Source of the DNA: Akkermansiaceae bacterium
GTDB lineage: Bacteria; Verrucomicrobiota; Verrucomicrobiia; Verrucomicrobiales; Akkermansiaceae
DNA length: 64,000 nucleotides
Direction of reading: 5' to 3'
Assembly (NCBI GenBank): GCA_905182475.1
Contig: CAJJBR010000034.1
Coordinates: 1-64,000, forward strand
The first letter of the stretch is position 1. Each line of letters begins with the position of its first letter. Under the pieces are notes generated by a model, which was not told where the DNA came from, did not search any database, and saw only the letters and a list, made by a program, of their open reading frames with translations. Below are positions 9,632 to 17,659 of this stretch, piece after piece. The translations under genes and the position numbers were made by a program.

Positions 9632-10462
9632 TTATGGCTGGGCGGGTATGTACAGCTCGGATCCCTGTGCCAGGACAGTGGAGGGGTCGAGTTCCAAGCC
9701 GTTGAGTTCATCAAGGCGTATGGTGGTAGTATTGTGATTCTTTGCAAACTGACCGTAGGTGATTTCCTGTTCGATCTTGATCGGGCTCGTCATCGTCTTA
9801 GGCTTTTCGATCGGTGCTGGATCATTGGAAATCGGGAGTGACGGAGCTGGATCGAACGAAGGGGCGGGCTTCCGGGCTGGCGTGGATACGACCGGATCAG
9901 GTGCCGCTGCACATTCGATGCGGATGTTCTGGCCGATTCGGAGAGCCTTGTGGTTGACGCTCGGGTTGGCTGCGATGAGTGAGTTCAGGGAAACTCCGTA
10001 TTTGCGGGAGATTCCGTAGAATGTATCACCTGAGGTGACTTTGTGAGTGCGGCCGGCGGATGCTCGCGCCTGAGTAGGGGCTGCTGCAGTGGTGCTATTG
10101 CCGGGAACTTTGAGCTTCTGGCCTGGATGAATGATTGCATTCGATTTTAGGCCATTAAGCTTTGCTAGAGCGTTTGAAGAAGTGCCGTTCCTGCGGGCGA
10201 TCCGTTCGATGCTGTCACCGGACTTCACTGTGTAAGTGTTATCTTCAGCTTCGGCGATCGGTTCTAAATTTCGGGCAGCGGTAGTTGCGCGGCTTGGAGG
10301 AGGAGAATCGTTCAGGCGGGAGATTTTAAGCTCAAGCTGTGCGATCTGGAGTTCCTGTTCGGCGCAGAGGGCGCGGAGGCGTTCAGTCTCGGTCGCGGAA
10401 AGGAGTGGACCGGTAGTGGCTAGAATGACCAACAGAGAAGCGAGGCGTGTTTTCATCTTCAT
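9632..10462 (-). CDS. Secreted LysM-repeat protein
   Basis: A 276-residue exported protein with a signal peptide (RLASLLVILATTGPLLSA), a short coiled-coil-like stretch (LCAEQELQIAQLELKISRL), and two clear LysM modules: YTVKSGDSIERIARRNG to PGQKLKVP (about 75-118) and HKVTSGDTFYGISRKYG to IGQNIRI (about 139-182). A Pro-rich linker leads to a degenerate third module (EITYGQFAKNHNTTTIRLDELNG). LysM binds peptidoglycan, so the protein probably sits in the periplasm bound to cell wall. No catalytic domain is present. It lies alone on the minus strand with a long AT-rich upstream region. Confidence 0.85.
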   Translation of the reverse strand: MKMKTRLASLLVILATTGPLLSATETERLRALCAEQELQIAQLELKISRLNDSPPPSRATTAARNLEPIAEAEDNTYTVKSGDSIERIARRNGTSSNALAKLNGLKSNAIIHPGQKLKVPGNSTTAAAPTQARASAGRTHKVTSGDTFYGISRKYGVSLNSLIAANPSVNHKALRIGQNIRIECAAAPDPVVSTPARKPAPSFDPAPSLPISNDPAPIEKPKTMTSPIKIEQEITYGQFAKNHNTTTIRLDELNGLELDPSTVLAQGSELYIPAQP

Positions 10463-10939
10463 GAGTCGGTATTCTGCATAAACTTATTCATCCGGCAATA
10501 AAAATTTAACTTTTCCGTAATAAATTTTTAAAAAGAAGTCGAATCTATTTGTTTTCGTGGGCTTTCGAGTAAATAAAAATAATTTCGAAAATGATTTCCT
10601 CTCCCTGGCACGGATTTTTTATGTAACAAAACGTCAATCCCAGAGGGCTCCATTTACGAGCTTAGCCCAGCAGGGTGCCTACTGAGTGTCGATGCAGTTC
10701 GGTAAATCGGAGACAACCCATCCGGGTGAGCAAACCCCGTTGCCTCCTTCGCTAAAGCTACGATGGACAAGCCCGTCACGCCGCCTGCTGATGGGGGGGG
10801 CGGATTGTGCTTCGCTGCATTGGTGGGAGTGCCCCCCGCAGGAGTTGTGCTGTTTGATCGGGCACAGATGATTCGGAGGGCAGTCGCTCGGCGTTCTGTT
10901 GATGTGCGTGAGATGTGGCCCATCCTCATTCCTGTATCG
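10463..10939. other. Intergenic region: AT-rich promoter zone and an unidentified GC-rich block
   Basis: 10463-10640 is very AT-rich compared with its surroundings and presumably holds the LysM promoter. 10640-10935 is GC-rich with several potential stems (for example around ccttcgctaaagctacgatgg). ORFs through it are Ser/Thr/Pro-rich and match nothing. I compared the block by eye with RNase P RNA, tmRNA, SRP RNA and common riboswitch cores and found no match. It may be a decayed repeat or a structured RNA; I cannot tell. Confidence 0.4.
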
Positions 10940-11611
10940 TCAGGCATCGTCGCTGCCGAGTAAGAGGCAGTCGCGGAGGGCGATCCTTTCGGACTCGAAT
11001 TCTTCAGGGCTGATATTCTTAGCAATTCGTCTTGGTGTATCGAAAACGACGGAGACGCGGCTAAAAGGTTTTGGGATTACGAAGCGATCCCAAGTTTTCA
11101 AACGCCACGCGGATGAGTAACGAATGTGGATTGGGATGATGTCAGTGCTGGTGGATTGGGCGATTTTGATTACGCCGGGCTGGACATCGTAGCGGGGGCC
11201 TTTGGGGCCGTCCGGAGTAACGCAAACATCGAAACCTTTAAGCAACGCCTTTTTCATGCCGATGAGGGCGGAGACGGCGCGGCGGGAGGAAGAGCCTCGG
11301 ATTGCGCCTAGGCCGAACATTTTCATGGCGGTGGCGAGTGTGGTGCCGTCCTTGCTGGCACTGGTGAGAACCACGCTAGAACGGGATTTTCCACCGGTGC
11401 GTGGCCAGATGGGAGGCATGGTGAAAATCCGGTTGTGCCAGAGTGCGAAGATCACAGGGTCGGGGTGAATGTCTGGGCAGACGACACCTTTCTGGTAGTT
11501 TACGTCGTAGCGGAGCGTCAGACTCCAGAGTTTCATCAGTCTGCCCGCGAGATAGCCGAGTATGAGAGAGGTGCGTGTCCCTCGGATTTCTGTGGTCTTG
11601 GGAGCTGGCAT
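10940..11611 (-). CDS. DUF374 lysophospholipid acyltransferase-family protein
   Basis: A 223-residue membrane-associated acyltransferase-fold protein of the DUF374 group, often found beside lipid A/Kdo genes and thought to acylate lipid or LPS precursors. Family signatures are IFALWHNRIF (the HX4D-equivalent region), VVLTSASKDG, IRGSSSRRAV and VTPDGPKGPRYDVQPG. It starts 2 bases after the stop of the FGGY kinase, so the two are co-transcribed. The substrate is inferred from family only; the pairing with sugar kinases is unusual. Confidence 0.85.
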   Translation of the reverse strand: MPAPKTTEIRGTRTSLILGYLAGRLMKLWSLTLRYDVNYQKGVVCPDIHPDPVIFALWHNRIFTMPPIWPRTGGKSRSSVVLTSASKDGTTLATAMKMFGLGAIRGSSSRRAVSALIGMKKALLKGFDVCVTPDGPKGPRYDVQPGVIKIAQSTSTDIIPIHIRYSSAWRLKTWDRFVIPKPFSRVSVVFDTPRRIAKNISPEEFESERIALRDCLLLGSDDA

Positions 11612-11612
11612 C

Positions 11613-13112
11613 TTAGAGGAAACCGGAAGGGTGTAGGGTATCGACGAGGTATTGCTGACGAGCCATGAGATCCTGGTAGAGTTCGTGGTTCTCAGGGTTG
11701 GGTTCGCATCTTTCTATGACGTTGCCCGCTACGAGGTAATTACAGATATCCTCGAAGTCGAGGGATTCGCCGCATTGTTTGAAGAAGGCGACTGCTGCCT
11801 GCATGGCTGCACCGACTGCTGCTCCCTGTTTTGAATAGACTGGGACTACGGTCGTTCCCAAGGCGTCGGCGAGAAGCTGGCGCATTACGGGGCTTCCGGA
11901 TCCAGTGCCGAGGAGACGAATTTCTGTGGGATCAAAGCCCATCTCGCGGAGGCGGCTCATTGCGTAGCTCATGCCTAGAACTACACCTTCCGCAGTGGCG
12001 CGGGCGAGGTGCGCGGGGGTGAAATTTCCTGGGGTGATCCCGTGCAGTACGCCGCAGCCTTCGAGGAGGCGGGGGATGGACTCGGGTGCAAAGTAGGGCA
12101 GGAGTAGGAGGCCATCTGCGCCAGGAGAAACACTTGCGACCATGCGCTCGAAATCCGCAGCCGACCATCCGTAGTGACGTTTAAGGACTTCGGGAGCTAG
12201 GGAGGTGTTTGGGCTGCTAGCCATTCCGATCCAGGATCCGCTGGCACTGCAGAGCGGGACGATTTCATCCCGCAGGTCGATTACGGGTTCCGTGCCGACA
12301 CCAACGAGAGTGCCTCGCGATCCCAGTTCGAGAGCTACTGAGCCATTGCCGACGCATCCTGCAGCGAGGGTTGCTAGCTGGGTGGATCCGCTTCCTGCAC
12401 CGACTTGGACTAGCTCGGAAATCCCCCAATTCTTTGCTAAATCGGAGCGCAGGGTTCCACGAGGTTGATCCGAGGCACTGATGGGTGGGAGCAAGTCTCC
12501 GAGTTGGGGATCGATGAAATTGATAATTTCGCCCGACCACTTCCGCTGCCGGATGTCGAAAAGGCCCGTTGTAGAAGCGCTTCCCGGCTCGGTTGCGCAC
12601 TCACCGGTGAGCCAGTAGGCGATAAAATCTTGGACGCTGAGTAGGGTGGATACGCGCTGGTAGTGATAGGGTTCGTGTTGTTTCAGCCAGAGGCACTCGG
12701 CTGCGGCGGAATCAATCCCCGGGGATTGACCTATCAGTTCGAGAAGACCTGGAGAACCGCCGAAGGCCCGTGAAATTTCCTCCTCCTGTTTCCGGGCTGA
12801 TAGGTCGCCTGCGAGTTTGGTGGGGCGGACGATACGGTTTTTCTCATCGAGGACGACGAGTCCCCGTTGTGGCCCTGCGACGCCGATTGCCGCGATCTGT
12901 TTTTTATCGACGTTTGCGTGCGCAAGGCATTCGCGCACGACTTTGTCGGTATTTTCGATCCAGGTTGTGGGGTGTTGTTCGCGGTAGCCGGGAGGGAGCC
13001 CATCGATCCAAGTGTGTGAAACGAAAGCCTCGGAAAGGATTTCCGCGGAATCAAGATCAAGCACGACGGCATGAGTGCCGTTGATTCCGATTTCGATTCC
13101 TATGAATTGCAT
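11613..13112 (-). CDS. FGGY-family kinase, xylulokinase-like, degenerate motifs
   Basis: A 499-residue FGGY sugar-kinase paralogue closest to xylulokinase in layout (VAGPQRGLVVLDE, VQDFIAYWLTG, and a second half with LGTGSGSPVMRQLLADALG). Key residues are changed: the N-terminal D-x-G-T phosphate loop reads GIEIGING, the catalytic-Asp motif GxGDN reads GAGSGS, and the GGGAKS-type loop reads GTGSGS. Xylulokinase activity is therefore doubtful; it may be a non-catalytic or altered-function paralogue. It lies 69 bases downstream of rhaB and 1 base upstream of the DUF374 gene, probably in one operon. Confidence 0.8.
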   Translation of the reverse strand: MQFIGIEIGINGTHAVVLDLDSAEILSEAFVSHTWIDGLPPGYREQHPTTWIENTDKVVRECLAHANVDKKQIAAIGVAGPQRGLVVLDEKNRIVRPTKLAGDLSARKQEEEISRAFGGSPGLLELIGQSPGIDSAAAECLWLKQHEPYHYQRVSTLLSVQDFIAYWLTGECATEPGSASTTGLFDIRQRKWSGEIINFIDPQLGDLLPPISASDQPRGTLRSDLAKNWGISELVQVGAGSGSTQLATLAAGCVGNGSVALELGSRGTLVGVGTEPVIDLRDEIVPLCSASGSWIGMASSPNTSLAPEVLKRHYGWSAADFERMVASVSPGADGLLLLPYFAPESIPRLLEGCGVLHGITPGNFTPAHLARATAEGVVLGMSYAMSRLREMGFDPTEIRLLGTGSGSPVMRQLLADALGTTVVPVYSKQGAAVGAAMQAAVAFFKQCGESLDFEDICNYLVAGNVIERCEPNPENHELYQDLMARQQYLVDTLHPSGFL

Positions 13113-13181
13113 GGACAGGAGTGTTTAACCTTAACGCCCGGGATTACAAGCGTTCTGAGAACAAGAATCGTGCGCACTCAT

Positions 13182-14681
13182 TCAAGGTTCTAGGCCGGTC
13201 GCAGCGAGGAATTTCGCATAAGCGGCAGTCCAGGTTTCAGTGTCCTCGGGCAGGAAGGCTTTGGATTCGAAAGACTCCCTGATCAGCTTGCGCGCTGCGG
13301 GAAATCCGGAGAGTTCGCCGGTGGCGATCATCTGGGTGACGAGGTTGCCGCAAGAGGTAGCCTCGACAGGGCCGGCCTGGACTTCGATGCCCAGGGCGTT
13401 GGCGGTTGCCTGGCAGAGGGCTTCGTTTAGGATTCCGCCGCCGCCTGCATGGAGTTTTGCGTAGTCGCGGTTGGTAAGTTTTTTGATCCGCTCGAACACG
13501 AACTTGTATTTGAGGGCAAGTGAATCGGTGGTGACCCGGAGGATTTCGCCGATGGAGGAGGGGACTTTTTGTCCGGTTCGATCGCAGTAATTTTGGATCT
13601 TTTTCGGCATGTTTCCGGGGCTAGCGAAGACCTCGTCATCGGGATCGATGAAGGCGATGAACTGCTCTGCATCGGCGGCCATGGTAGTCAGTTCGCCGAA
13701 GGAATGGTTGAGTCTGTCGCGCTCCCATTGGCGTTTGCATTCTTGGATGAGCCAGAGACCGGCGATATTTTTGAGGAAACGGACGGAGTTGTCTATGCCC
13801 AGTTCGTTGCAGAAACCGTAAGAAAGCGCGTCGTAGCTGCGGACGGGTTGTTTGATTTCCACACCCATGATTGACCAGGTTCCGGAGGAGAGCCAGAGCG
13901 GCTCTGATTCGGAAAGCGGGATGCCGGCGACGGCGGATGCGGTATCGTGGCAGGGGGCGATAACAAAGGGGATGTCGCAGCGTCCGAGAGCGTTTTTCAG
14001 TTCCGGACGGAGTTCGCCGAGAATTGTGCCAGGCGGGACGATTTTTCCAAAAATCCGTAGCGGGAGGCCGAGAGCAGTAATAACTTGCTGAGACCATTGG
14101 CCGGTCTCCGCATCCAGAAGCTGTGAGGTGGAAGCGATGGTTTTTTCCACCGCCTTTACGCCAGTTAGCCAGTAGGCGAGAATGTCCGGAATGAAAAGCA
14201 GGGTGGTGGCTTGGGATAGCGCCACTCTGTCCTTGGATTTCAGGGCTAGGAGGTGGAGGGCGCTGTTGTAAAAGTTCGTTTTGATTCCAGTGAGACTGAA
14301 GATTTCGTCCTCAGACATGATCCCGTGCATTTTCTCAGCCATGCCCTCAAAGCGCGGATCCCGGTATTGATGGGGAGGGCCGATGAGTTCGCCGGAATTG
14401 TCGAAGAGTCCGAAATCGCAACCCCAGGTATCTATGGCAATCGATGCTACGTTTTCTCCGTGTGTTTCAATCGCCTTCTTCAGGCCAGTAGTAATTTCGT
14501 GGAAAAGGCCGAGGATGTTCCAGTAGAGTCCGGAAGGCAGCTCAATGGTAGGGTTCTCGAAACGATGGATCTCGGTTAGCGTAAGCTTTCCGTTTTCCAT
14601 TACACCGGCGATTACACGACCGCTGCTTGCCCCGAGATCGATGGCAATGCGGACTTTTCCCTGTTTTTTTGTATCTGCCAC
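13182..14681 (-). CDS. rhaB: Rhamnulokinase
   Basis: Phosphorylates L-rhamnulose to rhamnulose-1-phosphate in rhamnose breakdown. 499 aa, normal length. Unlike its downstream neighbour it keeps the catalytic features: IAIDLGASSGRVI at the N-terminus, the RhaB-type SIAIDTWGCDFGL, the catalytic Asp in APCHDTASAV, SSGTWSIMGVE and the adenine loop HAGGGGILNEALCQ. No rhamnose isomerase or aldolase is visible in this window, so the rest of the pathway lies elsewhere. Confidence 0.88.
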   Translation of the reverse strand: MADTKKQGKVRIAIDLGASSGRVIAGVMENGKLTLTEIHRFENPTIELPSGLYWNILGLFHEITTGLKKAIETHGENVASIAIDTWGCDFGLFDNSGELIGPPHQYRDPRFEGMAEKMHGIMSEDEIFSLTGIKTNFYNSALHLLALKSKDRVALSQATTLLFIPDILAYWLTGVKAVEKTIASTSQLLDAETGQWSQQVITALGLPLRIFGKIVPPGTILGELRPELKNALGRCDIPFVIAPCHDTASAVAGIPLSESEPLWLSSGTWSIMGVEIKQPVRSYDALSYGFCNELGIDNSVRFLKNIAGLWLIQECKRQWERDRLNHSFGELTTMAADAEQFIAFIDPDDEVFASPGNMPKKIQNYCDRTGQKVPSSIGEILRVTTDSLALKYKFVFERIKKLTNRDYAKLHAGGGGILNEALCQATANALGIEVQAGPVEATSCGNLVTQMIATGELSGFPAARKLIRESFESKAFLPEDTETWTAAYAKFLAATGLEP

Positions 14682-14755
14682 GTGGCCATACTTGTTTCAG
14701 GACCGCAGTGATGCAACGCGGAAAGTTCAGGAAAACCATTCCGCGGGAGGGGCGA

Positions 14756-14920
14756 TCACTCGACGTGCCTGAAATGCTTGTCGGATGTGAGGATGGCGAC
14801 TCTGGCGCGGAGGGCGCTTGCGGCGATGATGATGTCCGTCGTGAGAATCACTTCATCTTTTCTGTCCAAGCTCTATGCAAGTTCGGTTGCTTCGATCCAG
14901 AGGCTTTCGGAAGTGGGGAT
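14756..14920 (-). pseudogene. PIN-domain (VapC-type) toxin remnant
   Basis: Reading the minus strand gives SESLWIEATELA, an in-frame TAG, then SLDRKDEVILTTDIIIAASA and ILTSDKHFRHVE before a TGA at 14756-14758. This is the C-terminal half of a VapC-like PIN ribonuclease, with the D-x-IIAASA and T-x-D-x-HF motifs. The N-terminal half and the antitoxin are not recognisable. The frame is too broken to appear in the ORF track. It sits between rhaB and the carbonic anhydrase gene and accounts for most of this 370-base gap. Confidence 0.6.
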
Positions 14921-15052
14921 ATGGCCATGGTATCCATGAATCCGGATATCCTGCGGTATGCGGCGGGAAAACGGATGCATCTGAGAACTTCGACCCGCAC
15001 TATTTAGGTTTGGCATGCTCGCCCGCGGGTAAAGCAGCTTCGAAAATCTTCT

Positions 15053-15664
15053 TCATTTTTCAATTCCTTCGGCACACGTGATGGGATCCCGCAGTGGTGT
15101 GAGTATCCCTTGATCTAGCTGGTAGATCCAGGAGTGGATTGCCAGTTCCTGGCCGCGTAGCCATGCGTCTTCCACGATGGTTGTGCGGGCTACGTGGCGA
15201 GCTTGGGAAAGAACGTTCAATTCACAAAGTCGGTCGAGTTTCGCCGCGTCTTCTAGCGCAGCGAGTTCGTCCTTGTGCGCACGAGTAAGCGCGCGGATGG
15301 GAGCCAGCCAGTTATCAATGATCCCGTGACGAAAGTTTTCCAGAGCCGCCTGCACTCCGCCGCAACCGTAGTGGCCGCAGACGATCACGTTACTGACTTT
15401 TAAAACATCTACCGCATATTGGAGCGCCGCGAGGACATTGAAATCGGTTTCCTGCACCACGTTCGCCACATTGCGGTGGACAAATACTTCGCCGGGAGGG
15501 AGGCCGGTGATCTGGTTGGCCGGGACGCGGGAGTCCGAGCAGCCGATCCAAAAATATTTTGGAGTCTGCTGTTGGGCGAGACGGGTGAAAAACTCCGGAT
15601 CGGTTTCCCTGACGCGTTCGGCCCAGCGGGCGTTGTTCTCAATGAGCTGGTCGATGCTTTCCAT
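15053..15664 (-). CDS. Beta-class carbonic anhydrase
   Basis: Interconverts CO2 and bicarbonate. 203 aa, cytosolic. The zinc ligands and active site are all visible: CSDSRVP (Cys and the Asp-Arg dyad, about residues 42-48), HRNVANVV, and HYGCGGV (His and second Cys, about 98-104). The EFFTRLAQQQTPKYFWIGCSDSR opening is typical of the Can/CynT group. It lies 55 bases downstream of the CbiX-like gene on the same strand and may be co-transcribed with it. Confidence 0.93.
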   Translation of the reverse strand: MESIDQLIENNARWAERVRETDPEFFTRLAQQQTPKYFWIGCSDSRVPANQITGLPPGEVFVHRNVANVVQETDFNVLAALQYAVDVLKVSNVIVCGHYGCGGVQAALENFRHGIIDNWLAPIRALTRAHKDELAALEDAAKLDRLCELNVLSQARHVARTTIVEDAWLRGQELAIHSWIYQLDQGILTPLRDPITCAEGIEK

Positions 15665-15719
15665 GGTCGGCCTTCATTGTCGCGAAAAAGAAGACCGGTA
15701 TCCAGCGAAATCACGTTTT

Positions 15720-17228
15720 CTATGGAGCGGGCTTCGAATCGAATTCCGCCTTGGCTGCCTTCCTGCATTCCGAGACGAAGTGGTTGCAGGCTTCCCGGCA
15801 GACGAGAGGGATTGCCTTTTCTGCCGATATGTCTCCTATGATGCCCTCAAAGCGGGATGCCTCACTGTCTTCTAACGGCGTATCGGGATCGATTTTCCAG
15901 AGGATTTTTTTCGCACAGTTGTGGGCTGGACCACAGACTTTTTGGACGAGCTTCTGAGCGCCAGCATCGCTGATCGATCCTGCGTAGCGATACATCCCCG
16001 TCTGGCGGGAAAGTTTATCTCGGAGGTCTTCGATGGGTAACTTACCTTCGTTGTGCAGTAGGAAAAGGGCGGTGCATCCCGGATAAAACTGGTCGAGAGC
16101 GCGTAACAACTCTTCCTCGTTTTGGAGGCTCATGATCCAGCCGCGCTGGAGACTGATCTTCCCTTTCGTGAAGCGGTATTCGCCATCCTTATCGTAGGTT
16201 GAGAGTTCGCGTGCTGAATCAGGACCGTGATTTTGGTCGAGTCCGCCGAAGGCCGGTTGAGTGGCTAGGTCTTCATCATCCATGTGGAAGAGGGCGTAAG
16301 GAAACTCGCACAGCTCTGGGTGGATATCAATCTGGCCAATCCTTCGGACGCCGTCGTGGATAAGCTGCTTCAGTTGGGCAGGGAGTGTTTCCGCTGTGGA
16401 TGCCTGTGGGCTGGTTGGTTGGTATTTCTCATCGAAATCAGAAATCTGATCGAGAATGACATCGGCGAGGAGAGGCTCAGTTCCGATAGCTGAAGTGTAA
16501 AATAAGGTTTTCTCGCGCAGGTGGTATGGGTTTTGTGCGAAGACTTCGGCTTGGCTGGCTGCCGGCCCGATCTCGTCGCGCACTCCCAGCATCACAGGGA
16601 TATCTTGGTAGGAGTGGAGGCCGTCCGAGATAAAGAACGGAACCACCACCACGTTTTTTGTTTCCGACATCTTGTCCCATTCCGCGATGAACGGCTTCTC
16701 TTCCATGTAGGCATCAGTCACAAGTTTATAGCCTGCCCCGGAGGCGGCGATCAGGTCAGCTTGGTCGCGTATCGATTTCGTGGAATTTTGATTCAGCCCA
16801 GTGCCGTGCCCGGTGATGATCAGGGTCGTGTCCTCGGGAGCTGCATCCGGTGCGACGTCCTTTGCTCTGCGTAAAATAATATCCGTCATCGAACGGTGGA
16901 CGCCGACTGGAAGGGTGTAGTGGAGAGTTTTCCCGTCTCGGACTGTGGTTGGTCCGTCGAGTTGAAGCTCACGCGGGATGACATCCTGGGTGAAATACCC
17001 TTCGCTGATGAAATCCGGCAAAATATAAACCTCGGGGGCATCGATCATGAAAAGGGCCTCACGCATCGAGGGTTCCTCTTTCCAGAAACAGACGTGCACC
17101 TCAGCGAAGAGGCCGCGTTTCCGGATTTCAGCCGCGTGGTCGAAGTAGGGAGTGGATGAATCCGGGTTCTCAGTGGAACCGTGGCCGACGATTAGAAGGG
17201 CGGAGTTTGGCTTCGGTGTAAAAGGCAT
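15720..17228 (-). CDS. CbiX/DR2241-like protein with C-terminal Fe-S domain
   Basis: The N-terminal half contains two CbiX-type chelatase modules (ALLIVGHGSTENP at the start; TTLIITGHGTGLNQNS about residue 135), a fold used to insert metal into sirohydrochlorin. The C-terminal part resembles the Deinococcus DR2241 architecture: a stabilising domain and a four-Cys cluster (CGPAHNC ... CREAC) likely to bind a 4Fe-4S centre. The track starts at 17333, but residues before MPFTPKPNSALLIVGHGS look non-coding, so I place the start at the ATG at 17228 (502 aa). Substrate and metal are not deducible. It is divergent from rpsA. Confidence 0.82.
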   Translation of the reverse strand: MPFTPKPNSALLIVGHGSTENPDSSTPYFDHAAEIRKRGLFAEVHVCFWKEEPSMREALFMIDAPEVYILPDFISEGYFTQDVIPRELQLDGPTTVRDGKTLHYTLPVGVHRSMTDIILRRAKDVAPDAAPEDTTLIITGHGTGLNQNSTKSIRDQADLIAASGAGYKLVTDAYMEEKPFIAEWDKMSETKNVVVVPFFISDGLHSYQDIPVMLGVRDEIGPAASQAEVFAQNPYHLREKTLFYTSAIGTEPLLADVILDQISDFDEKYQPTSPQASTAETLPAQLKQLIHDGVRRIGQIDIHPELCEFPYALFHMDDEDLATQPAFGGLDQNHGPDSARELSTYDKDGEYRFTKGKISLQRGWIMSLQNEEELLRALDQFYPGCTALFLLHNEGKLPIEDLRDKLSRQTGMYRYAGSISDAGAQKLVQKVCGPAHNCAKKILWKIDPDTPLEDSEASRFEGIIGDISAEKAIPLVCREACNHFVSECRKAAKAEFDSKPAP

Positions 17229-17659
17229 GTTGGGAAAATGGCGGGCCGGGCGGGGATTGCAAGTGATGGAATCAACTTGCGCCAAAGTAAGGCTTCCTGT
17301 TTGGATCAGGGTCATTCTCGCAGTGGCGATCAATCAAGATGATTGCGGAGGGGAAACTGCTCGGCAGGGTTCTCACCGGCAAGGCCACCGCGAAGAATAA
17401 CAGCAAAAAAAATCAAATCATTCCTGCCGCTAAGGCGACCACAATCGCGGTTACTATCAGCGAATTTGGAATGCTCTGAGATTCAAGTTCCAGCGTGCAT
17501 CTTTAGCCTTGCAAATGGAGTGCGGATCACTAGGTTCGCCCTCCGTTTTTCTTTTGTCTGGCGAGCGGTTGGAGCCCCGGTGCCCGTCAGACGCATCTTT
17601 TCCGGGGCAATTGTCGGAAGAGAAACGTAACAAACTAACCAAACAACTAACCAAACCAT
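17229..17659. promoter_or_regulatory. Divergent promoter region and rpsA leader
   Basis: This 431-base gap separates the CbiX-like gene from rpsA and must hold promoters for both. Directly before rpsA lie two exact tandem copies of aactaaccaaac (17633-17644 and 17645-17656), and no Shine-Dalgarno is present. An A/C-rich leader without an SD is a known trait of S1 mRNAs, whose translation S1 itself controls; extending that to this gene is inference. No gene is seen in the gap. Confidence 0.45.

Noticed and set aside
10654-11025. 123-codon minus-strand ORF across the 10.6-10.9 kb gap
   Set aside because: Ser/Thr/Pro-rich, overlaps the DUF374 gene in another frame, matches no family.
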